Origin: Anniella stebbinsi
Taxonomy: Eukaryota > Chordata > Lepidosauria > Squamata > Anniellidae
Assembly: GCA_029215795.1 (NCBI GenBank)
Contig: JARDYH010000005.1
Location: forward strand, 15,718,001 to 15,782,000
DNA length: 64,000 nucleotides
Reading direction: 5' to 3'
Shown here: positions 1 to 11,885 of the stretch, one piece after another
Layout of the letters: every line of letters begins with the position of its first letter
Numbering within the stretch: the first letter of the stretch is position 1
Made by a program: the position numbers and the translations under genes
The notes under the pieces: generated by a model
Told to the model about the DNA's origin: nothing
Databases searched by the model: none
What the model saw: the letters and a program-made list of their open reading frames with translations, nothing else

Positions 1-277
1 TTAGCAGCAACACTGCCCTTTGCCAGTAAAGAAACTTCTCTTCCTTGTTAAGGCGATGTTGCTCTAGTCTACACATGCTCTGGAATAAGCTTGGAATGAC
101 ATGGGAGAGTTCAGAATGGGTAGACTGGGATTGCACCACTACAAACTATGGGGGAAGAATGGCACTTTTGATTTCCCCTCCCTGCACACACATGCAGCCT
201 TCCAGCTCATTCTTTGGCATGAGTAGATCAGGCCTTTGTTGGTGCAATACAGCACTGGCTTTGTTCCCTAGTAGGGC

Positions 278-490
278 AGCCACATGTCCTACTTAAGAGA
301 GGAGAGTCCTCTATTGGAAGGATTGTCAGAGGACAGTTCTCTATTTGAAGGCATATGTTTGAATGGTTGACACAGAACCCTAATAAGGGAGTGCTGGGAG
401 AGTCCTTGAAGTCACCTGTCCACAATTAGCAACACCTGGACATTACCAGCACACCTGTCACAGTCCTCCCCATTATGGTGAGATGTACTG
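278..490 (-). repeat. Unclassified interspersed repeat, family A copy 1
   Basis: A block with gagaggacagtcctct-type units and a terminal word close to TAGGGCAGCCACATG. Related blocks are seen at 19640-19800, 26270-26460, 30655-30865 and 34980-35250. The ends resemble the TAGGGTGACCA termini of the hairpin element at 31883-32202, so a hAT-derived origin is possible. Confidence 0.5.
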
Positions 491-559
491 TATTTCTTTT
501 ACTTATGCAATTTATATACCATATCCAATAAAATATCAAAGCGGTGAACAATTAAAGGG

Positions 560-603
<44 letters not shown>

Positions 604-605
604 TA
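488..605 (-). repeat. LINE 3'-tail fragment with ATC microsatellite
   Basis: The words atttatataccatatcc and agcggtgaac match, in reverse, the ggcggtatacaaa tail typical of squamate L2/CR1 LINEs. A perfect ATC run of about 38 bp (566-603) adjoins it. Confidence 0.5.
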
Positions 606-609
606 TAAG

Positions 610-1560
610 AACATGGTAGTATAAGGCTTGCTACTTGAGTTCTACAAGACCAGGTTTGCTCATTTTTGTCTTAAACTGACGCTTGAGCAGGGCAGACGTG
701 CGAAAAATGTTAAGGTTCAAAAAAGTTCAAGGCTCGAGCTTTAATAGCATTTAATTTCCTCTGTGCCAAACAAGCAGAGCAGCCCCTCCTCCAGCGGGAT
801 GACGGACAGCCCTGCTCAGCCAATCAGTGTGGTGCGCAGGTGGACCCTGACTGCCAGCATGAGGGGGAAGGGGATGGAGGTGGCCAATAGGGATGCACGA
901 GGGAGGAGAGAGGCTGCACCACATGCAAATTTTGGAGGGGGATTCCCTATGCATGAGCCACGTTTGCATTGTGCACAAGCGCCTCTGTGATGAGGGGACT
1001 GAGGGGCCAAAATGAGGGAAAGGAGCAGAGCTACTGGTGACCATGGTGACCTGGGCTTTTACACTACTACTACTGCTGCTAGAAATACAGAATTAAAACC
1101 TTTAAAATCTGATTGTTTAAATTATAAGGTTTAAAAATTTGCATCTATAAATATAAATTAGAACATGTATATTTTATGCAGATTTTTGTCTTCTTTTGTC
1201 CTTTTGTTTGGTGAGATTGTTCCTCTGTTTTGGAGATGCAAGAGTGGGCAGCCTGTATCCCTAGCTGTGCAGTCATTCCCCTGGTTTCTCATTCCCTTCA
1301 GTCCATCTACCTGTACCTTGTCCTGTGTTGCCTCAATAGGGCCTCCCTGTGCTGTGATTTTATCCCATCCCTTGCTCAGACTGCTGTGCTGGAAAAGGCT
1401 TCAACCAATGTGAAGATCCAGACTTTCCTTCTCTCTCCCTACCCCCCAAGGTGTGAACCCACAAGGGCACATGGGAGCGCTCCAATACATACATAACAGC
1501 ATCTTCCTTTGGAGCAAGCTCTTCATGCCAGATGAGTGTATCCAACTGCACCTGATGCCA
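610..1560. other. Intronic sequence with no recognised feature
   Basis: No exon, repeat family or RNA gene was recognised. The part at 780-1040 is moderately GC-rich, and 1080-1170 is AT-rich. Confidence 0.4.
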
Positions 1561-1564
1561 CAAC

Positions 1565-1939
1565 TAAGGTGGAAAGGAAACTATTGCTGAGATTATGTAT
1601 TTTATGGGCAGCCAGCAAAAACAACTTGCACAAAGTCCATTCAAGGTGGAATTTGAGCTCAGTGGAGATCTAGCGATATTCACACACATACGCACACAGA
1701 GTTCACCCCTGAGATCTTCTGAGGTCATATTGGACATCCCACGGCCAATGGAATGTTGCCAGGCAGCAGTGCATAAGTGGGCTGTCTCAATGGTGGTACC
1801 CACCCTTTAGAACACTCTCTCACATGTGGTTCAAGAGGCAGAAATGGTGGCAAATTTTAAACACCACTTGAAAACACATGTACTTATACAGGCTTTCCCT
1901 GACCTTTTTCATCATAATGGTGGGGTAATGTTTTAATGA

Positions 1940-1940
<1 letters not shown>
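1565..1940 (+). repeat. CR1/L2-like LINE 3' fragment
   Basis: Around 1800-1900 the plus strand reads like the degenerate C-terminus of an L2/CR1 reverse transcriptase ORF (LWNTLSHVVQEAEMVANFK after repairing reading by eye, ending in a KTH-type motif), followed by a short 3' region and an ATT run. Heavily mutated and 5' truncated. Confidence 0.5.

Positions 1941-1941
<1 letters not shown>

Positions 1942-1975
<34 letters not shown>
1942..1975. repeat. (ATT)n microsatellite
   Basis: About 34 bp of perfect ATT units. It lies where the plus-strand LINE tail and the minus-strand R4-like LINE tail meet, and could have grown from either. Confidence 0.9.
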
Positions 1976-1976
1976 T

Positions 1977-4900
1977 CTCTTTCTCAGTCCTGATGGTTTT
2001 TCTAGATGGACATGATGGGCTTTGCCAAGTCATGCTGTCTTTTACAGATTCAGGAATTTCCTGACAATTGAGCATGTTTTAGGTATGACTGCTTTCTGGA
2101 GGTTGGTGTGGATGTATTTTGGTAGGCTCAGTTTCTGAAGGTTTTTCTGTATAGTTTTTTGGTGTGATGCCGGTGACTGATGTGACTAACAGGATAATTG
2201 TGACCTTTGTCTGTTGCCATAGTTCTTTGACTTCCATGGCCAGTGGCGTATATTTTCATCTCTTTTCCTCTTCCTTTTCTACAACATTTTTGTCATTCAG
2301 GTATTGCTATGTCAATGAGGTACATGTATTATTTTTTGGGGGTCTGCTCAATTGCAAAGTATTTTCTTGCCCATGTGAATTGGTCTGTCTCAGTATATTT
2401 TATTATCTGCATTTTCCAAGATTGTATGCATATAGTATGGTGTAGGTTGTTTGATGAGGTTGAATTTGATCCCCAGTTGTTGGTGAATTATTTTTGCAGC
2501 TGTATTGTGTCTGTCCATATAGTCCATTCCTGCCAGAATTTTACATCCTTCTGTAATATGGTCTATTTGTTTCTTGGAACTGATGGCATTTCCTGCATAG
2601 GTCTGTTGTTACACTGTTATCTTTAATGATGTATTTTTGATAGTTCTTGGTTGATCCTGTATAGCTATTAGGAATCCTTCTGTTTCTGGAAATAGCTCAC
2701 CCTTCCTGAGCCACTCGTACGACTGTTCTTTGTTTATTCATGGATTCTGTATCATGTGCCCATTTTTCTTTTTTCTCTGCGAGTGTGAGTGGTCGTGTTT
2801 GGTCTTCGTTTTGTTGTGCTAGGTTGAGTGGGGTGTAATTTTTATCTGCTGTTACTATGGCTTTATGAATGGGGGAGTTTGTAGCATGAATTGTATTATT
2901 ATTATTAATAATAATAATATATTTATTTCTTACCCGCCTCTCCCTCCGGATCGAGGCGGGGAACAACATCAGTAAAACAATATAAAATACATAAAACTGA
3001 TTAAAAGCATATAAAATTAAATAAAATTCGACTGAGTAGGCCTGCGGGAAGAGATCAGTCTTTATCGCTCTCTTAAATTCTAGAAGACTGTTCAATAGAT
3101 GTCTTCCTCCTTCTTTCCTGCTGATTGTTATCCCTTAATGCATGGGTTAGGATGGAACATGTGGTTTTTCGTGAGTTCGGTGCAATTGAGTCTGTTTATT
3201 TCTTCGAGTTCAGTGGGTGACCGGTGTATGATTCCAAATGGGTATGTGAGGATGGGTATTGCGTAGGTGTTGATAGCTTTGAAATTGTTTTTAGAGTTGA
3301 GTTTGGATTTTAGGATTTGCGGGTTTGATATTGCATTCTTAGTTGAGTTTTCACTGTGGGGTGATTGATTTTCATATTTTGTTGGAATCCTAGGTATCTG
3401 TATGTTTCATTTTCTTCCATGTTATCTAATATTTCATTATTTAGTGTTTCTGCTGTTTCTTCTTCTTTCTGTGTGTGGCATCTTGCATTTTCTTATCCCG
3501 ACTTCCATTTTCATGTCTGTCATCAGTTCTTCTGTGATTCGCAGGAGGCCTTTTATCTGTGTCAAAGCTGAACCATAGATTTTGATGTCATCCATAGAAG
3601 GTGATTGATTCTGTGCTTTGCTTGTTTTTGGTGTTTTATGTCGATGCCATAGGTGTTGTTAAGGGTGTTGGATAGTGGATTGAGACACAGGCAAAACCAT
3701 AGAGCGCTGAATGCATCACTTTGAAATATGGCACATTTGATATATATTTTTCTGTCTGTATATGATTGTTGTTAGGTGTATTGTTGTTCTCCAGGTCTCC
3801 ATTATTGTAATCAGAAAGTTTTGAATTGAAGGATGTATTTTGTATATTTCAAGTACTTTTTTCAGCCAACTGTGTGTGATGGAATTAAAAGCTTTTTTAT
3901 AGTCTATGTAGCAGGTGTGGAAGTTTCTTTTCTGTTTTTCTGTTTGCTTCATGATGACACTGTCTGTTATTAACTGATCTTTGCATCCTCTGCTGTTCTT
4001 TTTACATCCATTTTATTCTTCTGCGAGTATATTATGTTGGTGAGATGTGCTTTAATTTTCTGCATGAGTGTGGCAGTTATAATTTTGTAGAGTGTTGGAA
4101 GGCATATTATGGGTCTGCAGTTGGCTGGGTTTTGGGTGTCTGGAGTTTTTGATTTAATATAGATTTGCCTTTGGTAAGAAATACAGGGAATAGGTGTGGG
4201 TGTTCTATGACTGTGTTGATCTGTTAAGCAAGGTTTTTGTGTGTTGATGTAAACTGTTTGCTTTCCAGTTGTGTGTACATTGTATTTTTTCCTTTAATTT
4301 CTCCAGTGTTATTGTATACTCTGTTTGCTGTAGTAGTTGTCCCTGTCTTTCTTCTTGTTGTCTTATCCAGTTTGTGCTTTCTTTGTGTTGTACCAGTTTT
4401 TACCAGATATTTTACCAGAATGTGGTTATTTCTTCTGTAGGTGGTGGTGCAATGTTGTTTTCTTTTTTCTAGCTTATTCTTTGGTATAATAATTTCTCGT
4501 TTCTTTTAAAGAGAGCTTTTTGTGCTTTTCTTTCATTTGGTTCTTTGCATCTTCTTAGCCTGGTGGTCTGGACTGCCAGTTTTTGTTTCCGTGTGTCGAG
4601 AGCTATTATTGCTGTTTCTTTATTGGTTACTATGATGTCTTGGGTGTTTTTGAGGATGCTTTTCGAGCAATTTCCATTCATGTATTGCGTCATTCTTCCT
4701 ATATCCTTTCGTAGTTTTTCAATTTTGCTTTCAATTCTGATTTGCCATTTTGGTTTGGTTTCCAATCTGCGTGTGTTGTTGTTTGTAGGGAGTTCTTGTT
4801 TGTTACAGGTGAGGACTGCTGTGGCTGCTGCATAGATGACTGTGTGTATTTCTTCTAGGTTGCTATCTTTGTTTAATGTATGTTGTGAGTTTACTGTTCA

Positions 4901-5340
4901 TTATGTTTATGAGTTTCTGCGTGTCCTTGTTAAACTTTAGTCTAGGTAGTGGGTTTCTTTTCGTTGGGCCAGTTTCTCTCCATTTTGTTAGATTTGTCTC
5001 AATTTCTTCCATCAGTTGCTGCTCTATGTTCATCTTTGTTGTGTCGTTGTGTGTTTTGGGTTGTGGTGTTGACCGGGAGTCCTCTGGTAGGGTTGCTGTG
5101 TCTAAGGTTGCTGTTTTTTCTATGGATGTTCATGTGCTTGTACATCTGTGCATTTCATGTTGGTGTTCTGTTGTGCTAATACTTCTTTGATTTTTTGAAT
5201 TTCATGTTCCGTTAGCCTTTTGTCATTGGTTATAACTCTTTTTTTGATCTAATAGTCTTTGTTTTGTTACAGTGTCCATTCTGGAACCATTTTTTCACAC
5301 CAGCAGGGTGGTTAGCCCTGACTAGTGGTGGTTGGCTAGG
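1977..5340 (-). mobile_element. Degenerate Dong/R4-type LINE
   Basis: In minus-strand frames, broken by stops and shifts, parts of a reverse transcriptase are readable: a PTADP-YAFQ / ICLPTLYKII-like block near 4090-4140, YIDYKKAFNSITHSWLKK at about 3850-3900, and an ALWFCLCLNPLSNTLN-like block near 3650-3710. An N-terminal basic segment lies at 4469-4765, and a final NLQKAVILKTCSIVRKFL block near 2040-2110. YRPI-CLPT-YK and IDYKKAFDS are characteristic of R2/R4-superclade elements, and the 3' end abuts an AAT run. The element is about 3.3 kb, inactive, and interrupted by an L2-like tail at 2890-3112. It could be another R2-superclade family; the precise clade is inferred. Confidence 0.75.
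2890..3112 (-). mobile_element. L2-like LINE 3' end inserted in the R4-like LINE
   Basis: In minus sense it ends ...agactgatctcttcccg, then gttgttccccgcctcgatcc, ggagggagaggcgggtaag, and an AAT tail. The last ORF residues read like RLLNSLLEFKRAIKTDLFPQ. The same 3' end recurs at 5355-5495, 34000-34136, 48360-48640 and 56030-56262. It splits the older R4-like LINE, so it inserted later. Confidence 0.8.
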
Positions 5341-5354
5341 GTCTGCGGGTGTGC

Positions 5355-5495
5355 CCTGTCAATGTGAACCACTTAAGGATTTTAATATAGTTTTATGTAT
5401 TTTATACAATTCGTGTTTGATGTTGTTCCCCGCCTCGAACCGGAGGGAGAGGCGGGTAATAAATAAATAAATGATTATTATTATTATAAAGGTAT
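5355..5495 (+). mobile_element. L2-like LINE 3' end
   Basis: Contains gatgttgttccccgcctcg followed by ccggagggagaggcgggtaa and an ATAAATAAATGATT(ATT)n tail. Strongly 5' truncated; only the 3' untranslated part remains. Confidence 0.8.
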
Positions 5496-5502
5496 TGTAA
5501 AT

Positions 5503-5665
5503 TAGGGTGACCACATGAAAAGGAGGACAAGGCTCTTGTATCTTTAACAATTGAATAGAAAAGGAAATTCCAGTAGGTGTCATTTGTATGCACACAGCAC
5601 CTGGTGAAATCCACTCTTCAGCACAACAGTTAAAGCTGCAGGAACCCTGCCCTAGAGTGACCAGA
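5503..5665 (+). mobile_element. hAT-like hairpin MITE (TAGGGTGACCA family), partial
   Basis: Starts tagggtgaccacatgaaaa, contains the family words ctttaacaattg and caggtgtcatttgtatgc, and ends in a degenerate ctagagtgaccag. Same family as the complete copy at 31883-32202. Confidence 0.65.
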
Positions 5666-5686
5666 TACCAGATGTCCTCTTAAATA

Positions 5687-5950
5687 GGCTGACCATATGA
5701 AAAGGACAGGGCTCATGTAACTTTAACAGCTGTAGAGAAAAGGGAATTTCAGCCAGTGCCATTTGTATGCAATTAGTTCCTGGTGATATTCCCTCTTCAT
5801 CACAACAGTTAAAGGTGCATGCACTATGTTAGAGTGACCATATACAAAAGAAGGCAGGGCCCCTGCAGCTTTAACTGTTGTGCTGAAGAGTGGATTTCAC
5901 CAGGTGCTGCATGCATACAAATGACACCTGCTGAAATCCCCTTTTCTATG
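5687..5950 (+). mobile_element. hAT-like hairpin MITE (TAGGGTGACCA family), second copy
   Basis: Begins taggctgaccatatgaaaa. The two halves are inverted: ctttaacagctgtagag / aaagggaatttcagc on the left, and ctttaactgttgtgctg on the right. Nearly complete but lacking a clean right terminus. Confidence 0.65.
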
Positions 5951-6249
5951 CAAACCTAAATTAATAAACAAACAAGCGAATGAACGAATGATGTAGGGTG
6001 GGGCATTTGCAGGGGAGAAATGGGGGGGGGGTGCTTAACCTCTTCCTTGCCTGCTGAATTTCCCTGAAACTCCTCCCCATTGCTCCCCCCACCACTGTTT
6101 GTCCTTCAGCTGCCTCCAAGGCTAGGAATAAGTCCTGGCAGGAGGAAAAACAGTCTGGGAGTTGGGGTAGCAAGGGAGAATTAGCAGGTAGGAAAGGGTT
6201 AAGCACCCTCTGCTGCCCTCTGCTTCTCCCCTGCAAAAGCCCCAGAGCT

Positions 6250-6660
6250 TCCGCATTCCCCGAACTTGGCAGACACATTGGAGTCAGGCATTATTTCACC
6301 CTCAATTCGTTGTCGTTGTCATTCCACAAGAAGCCAGACTATTAACATGCCAGTCGACAGCTCTCTCCAGCGCTCTGACCCGACGCCAAAGCCTGCTAGC
6401 TCCACTCTTTGCCTCAAACGTTTGCAAAGGAGACAGGAAGCCTTGGATGTATAAACTTTGCCGGAGGCTTTTTTGCTTGCTGCCTGACACTGGGGCTCAA
6501 TGGAGGAGCCCCCCCGGGGGTCTTTGCCACTCTCTTTGCCTTTCATTCTTCTTTAAACAATTAAGCCCATTTGATGGAACAGCTGACACCTCCCTGTCTC
6601 AAATTAGCTGTGTTCAGTGCCTACGCTGAAGCCTCTCTCTTTCTCTCTCTCTAGCTCAGG
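6250..6660. other. Unique intronic stretch, possible conserved non-coding DNA
   Basis: No repeat family is recognised here, unlike the flanks. It contains ttaaacaattaagccc and agctgacacctccctg and ends in a CT-rich run. Conservation can only be judged by alignment with other species. Confidence 0.25.
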
Positions 6661-6956
6661 GCTACCTTTTGAAGTCTGAAATATAATTCACTCATGAAAA
6701 GTGGTGGGTGGAGGAACCCACATCATTTGTGAAATAAGGTTGCCTGCATTTCCGGCACCCTTGGAGAAAGAAAATGCTGGAAAAGTTTGTGTGATCCCCC
6801 CAAAGTCACCCAGTTAATAGGATAGGACTGAAGATGACGGAGGGTGCAAAAACAATGGTAAACAACAGGGATGCTAAACCTTCAGCCTTAAGTCCTAACA
6901 TGTCCCATGGGAAGTCTCCATCCAGACTGCTAGTTTCCCCTGCCTTAGCTTCAATC

Positions 6957-7110
6957 CAGTGGCAGCTGATGGCTCTGAGTTCAATGGAGCTGTGAATCCA
7001 TTCTGGGTTTCAGTCATAACCACCCAAACCTCTAAAGGAGCTATCCAAGGTACGTCACCTACTTTCTTTGGGGGGACGTTCAGCACCTTGGATAGCTCCT
7101 TCAGGGTCAG
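6957..7110 (+). mobile_element. hAT-like hairpin MITE (CAGTGGAGGCTGG family), partial
   Basis: Shares ggctctgagttcaatgg, gctgtgaatcc and gctatccaaggt with the copies at 19822-19978 and 55038-55347. The right terminus is lost. Confidence 0.6.
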
Positions 7111-7399
7111 TTCACAAAAATAAATTTTGATGAAGATCACAACTTATAAAACCATGTTGGGAAGGAAGAAATATCTCAACAGAAACTTTCCAGAGTAATT
7201 GGATTTTATTTATCCAGTTTTGGAACTGATATAAGCCTAATAAGTGAGCATTACTGGATATTTTGACTATGTTGTAAGACCGGTGCTGCATGTGAATGTA
7301 TATGGTTTTATGAAATAGAAGATAAAATAGATAAGAAGGTGGAGAAACAAAGCAAAGCCTAGACCAGGCCCTGAAAAGACGGGGCCAGATCTGGATTTA

Positions 7400-7645
7400 G
7401 TCATGCTTAGAGTAGACCCACTGAAATCAATGGGGCTTAAATCACTGCCAACTTAAGTCCCATTGATTTAAATGACACTATTCTAAGTATGACTGAAGGC
7501 ACAATCCTATGCATTTTTACATGGAAAAAAGTCCTACAATTCCCAGCATTCCCCAGACAGCACTGCTGGCTGGGGGATGCTGGGGGTTGTAGGGCATTTT
7601 TTTTTCTGTCTAAATATGCACAGAGTTGCATTCCAAATCTGGATC
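7400..7645. repeat. Interspersed repeat with GCACAATCCTATGCA word
   Basis: The part from 7495 pairs with the family seen more intact at 58555-58697: ggcacaatcctatgcattt, then a cattcccc / ctgggggatgctggg hairpin. The part before it (agtcccattgatttaaatg) belongs to another common family, also seen near 39085 and 42340. Confidence 0.5.
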
Positions 7646-7802
7646 CCATCCAAGGTTTTTCAACTGTCATGTTATGGAATTGTGCTCCTGCCACAAATGT
7701 CTCCTGAGAGTAGTGGCTAAATCAAAGTGCTAGCATGGAAGTTGATGACATGTTCAGCTTGGTGTTAGGGATTCCATCGCAACCATGCAGAATACTGGGG
7801 CA

Positions 7803-7847
7803 ACCACTCACTCACTCACTCACTCACTCACTCACTCACTCACTATC
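7803..7847. repeat. (ACTC)n microsatellite
   Basis: About 45 bp of perfect tetranucleotide repeats. Confidence 0.9.
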
Positions 7848-8109
7848 TCAGCCTAACCTATGAGGATTCAATGAGATAACCCATCCTGAGTTCCATGGAG
7901 GTAAAAGAGCCAATTAAAAATGTGATAAAGAACTAGAAGAATATCTTGCATTTCATGTTCCAAAGCCTTATTTTTGATGGCTGATCTGGTTCAAGGTTTT
8001 GCCACCATGCTCCAGGGATAGTCACACCACCAAGACAGAAGATGACTAGTGGTATAGTAGAGTCAGGGCTCACAAGCATACAGCGCCGGCCTCTTTCTGA
8101 TTAGCAGAT

Positions 8110-8640
8110 GTCAAGATAAGGTGTGGGCTTCCTGGGTTGGTTTCAGAGGCAGAGGCAGACTCGGAGGCTGAACTAGAAGAAGCCCAGCGAAGACAGGGTG
8201 CAGGGGAGAAAATTCCCTAAGACTCACTGGGAGACAGGGAGGAATCTTCCCAGGAGCTTTATAGAACAGGAGGACCAGGCTCAGAGATTGCCTTCCCCCT
8301 CCCCCTCTTTGGGAACTCAGACTTTGTTGGAGGGGGAGTACTGGAATTGACAGATCCCTGAGTTCGCCGCAGGGTCAAGTGGGCAGATTTGAGCAGAGGT
8401 GGGAGGGGGCCTGCCAGACTAGCTGCATGTCAGAAGATGGGTCAAGAGGACCCTTTCCAAAGGAGGAGTCCAGTAAAAGCCAGTTGGGCACGGTTGGAGA
8501 CCATCCATTTAGTTGATAGGCAACTGCCTTGCTTTGCTTGGCTAATTAGGCTTAGATGATAGCTCCCAGCCTTCACAGTTGCTACTGCGTGAAGAGTGTT
8601 TTTTAAAAAACTGTATAAAGATGTTGTGGATTGCACAGCA
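8110..8640. repeat. Unclassified repeat-like segment
   Basis: A GA-rich block, then a stretch ending ctgtataaagatgttgtgg and gcctcactttttggtggga. The composition resembles segments near 23030-23680 and 35400-35860 and may belong to an LTR-type or composite repeat. No termini were found. Confidence 0.3.
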
Positions 8641-9344
8641 AATCTCTGTTGCCTCACTTTTTGGTGGGAGGGCTTGGAATCCTGACTGCAGGGACGCTGA
8701 TGTCATCTGCCACCCCCCTCCCCTCGAAAATTCCTACTCTTTCTGAGCTTAGCTGCAATGCTCACAGTAGCTGGGGAGAAATGAATTTTCCCAACAATGT
8801 TCCCTGTTGCAATGCGAAGTATTTTGCAGGTGGCTTGGTTTTGAATGAGCAATTAAGACCCATTAGCTTGACAAAAGACCTGCGCTTGGCAGAGATGAAA
8901 ACTACTAGCACTGTTTTGGCAAGGATCAACACAGCTGATAGCATTTTTGGACTCTTCTTGGAGGCGTGGCTATGGGGACAGTCATGATGAGCACCTGTAC
9001 TTCAAAAATTCCCTCTACACCACTGAAGATGATGCAGATAGGCAAGGTTAATCATATAAGCCAAATACTAAGAAAATGATCAGTGGTTCAAAACTCACAT
9101 CAGCCACCGATTTCCAATGGGTGGCCTTGGTCACCCCCAATTCTCCCAGTCTCAGCCCCCATTTGCAACATGGGGACAACAATACTGATCCAACCAGTAG
9201 GATTGTTATAGCGATCACTGTGTTCATATATGGGAACCCTTTTGTACTTAATTTTTATACTAAAAGTTTCCTCAAAACCTGGTAGATGGGTTTGAGGCAT
9301 ACTCGAAGTCTAATGATCTCTGAAACTGGGACGTTTTCTCTAAG

Positions 9345-9655
9345 ATCAGATTATCCAGGGTGCAGAACCATTTTCAGCACAAAAGTTGAAATCCATATTG
9401 GGGAAACACTTGGGGGGGCACATTCCTGTGGTGGGCAGGGCTGAAGGCAAAAGGGGTCAGGGCCAAAAATACCAGCATACCAGTCACTGAGCTTTAGGAA
9501 AGTGCAAAAACTGGGGAACCACCAAATGGTCAGCATTTGGGGAAAAGGGGGTGTGACCTGGGTAAGGGGGTGCAGCCATCTGGGGAACCCTAGAGGGGCA
9601 GATGAAAACCCTAGGTGGGCCAGATTTGGCCCACAGACTTGAGGTTCAGCACAGT
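9345..9655 (-). mobile_element. hAT MITE (CAGGGGTAGGGAACC family), degraded copy
   Basis: In reverse it shares ggccaaatc/tggcccac, accatttggtggttccc and ccttttgcc words with the complete element at 57310-57662. Confidence 0.6.
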
Positions 9656-9659
9656 CAAA

Positions 9660-10590
9660 ATTTGGACTGGTGTTAAATCCAGCTCTCCACCTCTGGACAA
9701 CACTCACATACACACTGCTGCTTGCACTGAATCAGAACAATGGACTATCCATCTCAGTCTGCTACTTGCAGTCTCTTAACTGGAGATACTGGGAGCCCAT
9801 AAATACACATCTTGGGCTTTCAGCCATTCTAATTCCGCTCGGCTTTATGCTGCCAAGAAGCTCAAATGTAGAGACTTAGTAAACACACCCCAACCTTTAC
9901 GGATGATTTACGCTTATTTTATTAAATGTTTTCTCTCATTTAATTTACTGCGTTAAAACACATTTTCACTCTTTTCTGCTGATCAAACGCCCGAGTAGTT
10001 TTTAATAACCGAAGAAACGTTGTGATAGCAAGAGGCGGGCAAGATTGATTTCACACTTGGAGGATGATCAGACAAAATTCCCCTCCTTGGTCTCTTTTGA
10101 GAGCTGGGGTGGAAGTGTGTGTGTCTGTGGGGTGTGGGAGTTGCTGTTAGCTTTACTTCTCAATAAATGAGTTGCTATTGAGCCACAAGACTTTGCCAAG
10201 TCCTTGAAAACTGGGAATCTGTAATCCTGCAAAAGTGTACAAGGGCTTGTACCAAATGATAGCCATGTTTGTGAGTTTAAGAGAGCAATCTTATGGTTCC
10301 TGGGAGAGCGTCAGAAGAGCACTCAGAAAACCCTGCTGAGGTCAGAGAGGGTGCTCCAACCTCAGAAGGGGGAGTTGGAGATCTGACCTGCCTTCCCCAC
10401 CCCCTCCCAGCCCATGTAGAAGAAAACCCTGGAGGAGGACAAAATGGGACATTCCAGTGGATGTGGCAGGGAAGAGACTGCAGAGGCAGGAAACGAGATA
10501 TCCTGAACATCCTCCAGCCTCCTTCCCTCCTCCCTCCAAAGTGCCCCTTGTTAGATGGGCTGAAAAGCCCATCTAGTGAAAATTACCAAA
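9660..10590. other. Intronic sequence with no recognised repeat
   Basis: No element was recognised. An AT-rich stretch at 9900-9990 (tcatttaatttactgcg) and aataaccgaagaaacgttg at 10003 are possible conserved non-coding DNA, but this is not testable here. Confidence 0.3.
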
Positions 10591-10592
10591 GA

Positions 10593-10925
10593 TAGGGATG
10601 GCTATATTTGGGAAATTTGGCCCTTTATGGGCTCACCAGACTTCTGTGGCGTGCCTGACTCGGCTTGCTTTTGCAAGCCAAGTCATGTGGTTTCCCTGAG
10701 TTCTGGGGACTTCTGACACATTTTTTTTTTGTCTTGGCCGTAATTTGTGCAAACAGAGATTTGCACAAATTACAGTTGAAATTTGCACGAATTATGCAAA
10801 TCTGTGCAATTTGCAGCGTAAATTTGTGCAAATGTCTTTTTATGCAAAATAAAATAATATTTCACAGAAATTCCACCAGCTGGCCCAACTCGTTGCTTGC
10901 CGAGTTAGGCCAGCTGACGGAAGAC
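10593..10925 (+). mobile_element. MITE-like element rich in TTTGCACAAATT words, copy 1
   Basis: Starts tagggatggctatatttgg and carries repeated ttgtgcaaa / tttgcacaaatta words that can pair with one another. A reverse-oriented relative is at 23684-23962. The start resembles the TAGGGATG hAT termini elsewhere in the window; the right end is not clear. Confidence 0.5.
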
Positions 10926-11065
10926 AGAATGGAGTCTGGGAGGCCAAGCTGATGAAACCTCATTGAGTCCTACCCCCCCAACCAGATTCCTTCAACATCC
11001 CTTGCTGAAGTCGGATGACAGGGAGGCCAAGATAAATGATCTCTTGTGTGAACTGGAGATCAGCT

Positions 11066-11131
11066 TCTTCAGCTCCTCCTCCTCCTCCTCCTCCTCCTCC
11101 TCCTCCTCCTTCTCCTCCTCCTCCTCCTCCT
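11066..11131. repeat. (TCC)n microsatellite
   Basis: About 66 bp of CTC/TCC units with one interruption. Confidence 0.9.
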
Positions 11132-11798
11132 GTTAACTTAAAAGGTAGATTGATACCTTGGAATTATAGGTTTGGAAGAAACCAAGTTTCCATCATTCAA
11201 CCTCTCTCCCCTGAAGCTTGGGAGTAGGGCATGTTAAAAACCTCATACTCTCTTATGAGGCTGCCTGGGTTTAAGATCCTCAGGAGAGACCTTTCTCTCA
11301 TTTCTACCACTATCACAGGCACACTTGAAGGGCTCTTGAAGGGAGTTTTTCCTGCCCTATCTGGAGATGTTCAGGATTGCAGGCCTGGTGCGAGCTCTCT
11401 TGCCTCCTGAAGCAGAACTTGTGCTGGTTCCACCACACAATCCTCCCTCCCTGCCTCCCTCCCTGCTCTTGCTGCCACATGGGAGACTCTCGTAAAATCC
11501 TGCGAGCATTGTAGGGCTATTGTCAGATCTCAACACATGGCCGAGATCTTGCAAGGTGTTATTATGGGCTACGGTCAAGATCTTGGAACAGATCCAAAGC
11601 CCTGTAGCAAGAGAGGGCTGGCGACTTTTCCGAAAAGCCCCGCCAGCTGCTTTCTCACTGCAGCAAATGCCACAGCAGGAAAGCAGCTGGCGGTGCTCTC
11701 TAGAGCTCCTGCTGGGCATGGTGTTTGGTTCTCTGAGCTGGGGTGAGAGAATGGCATAATTTGCCACTTTTCCAGTTCTGCAGGCTCACTGTGCTTCA

Positions 11799-11885
11799 TA
11801 GATGGGCTGGCCCTGGAGGATCAAACCTGGGACTGTCTGCATGCAAAGCACATGCTCTACCACTAAGCTAAGCTCCCTGCCCCCA
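11799..11885 (-). mobile_element. tRNA-derived SINE head
   Basis: In minus sense it reads agcttagtggtagagcatg (A-box-like), tttgcatgcagac, and ccaggtttgatcc (B-box-like). The same head is found in the fuller SINEs at 20598-20797, 24648-24845, 36236-36400 and 41752-41945. Confidence 0.8.

Noticed and set aside
7803..7847. Regular repeats resembling a CRISPR array
   Set aside because: Perfect 4-bp units without spacers; a eukaryotic microsatellite.
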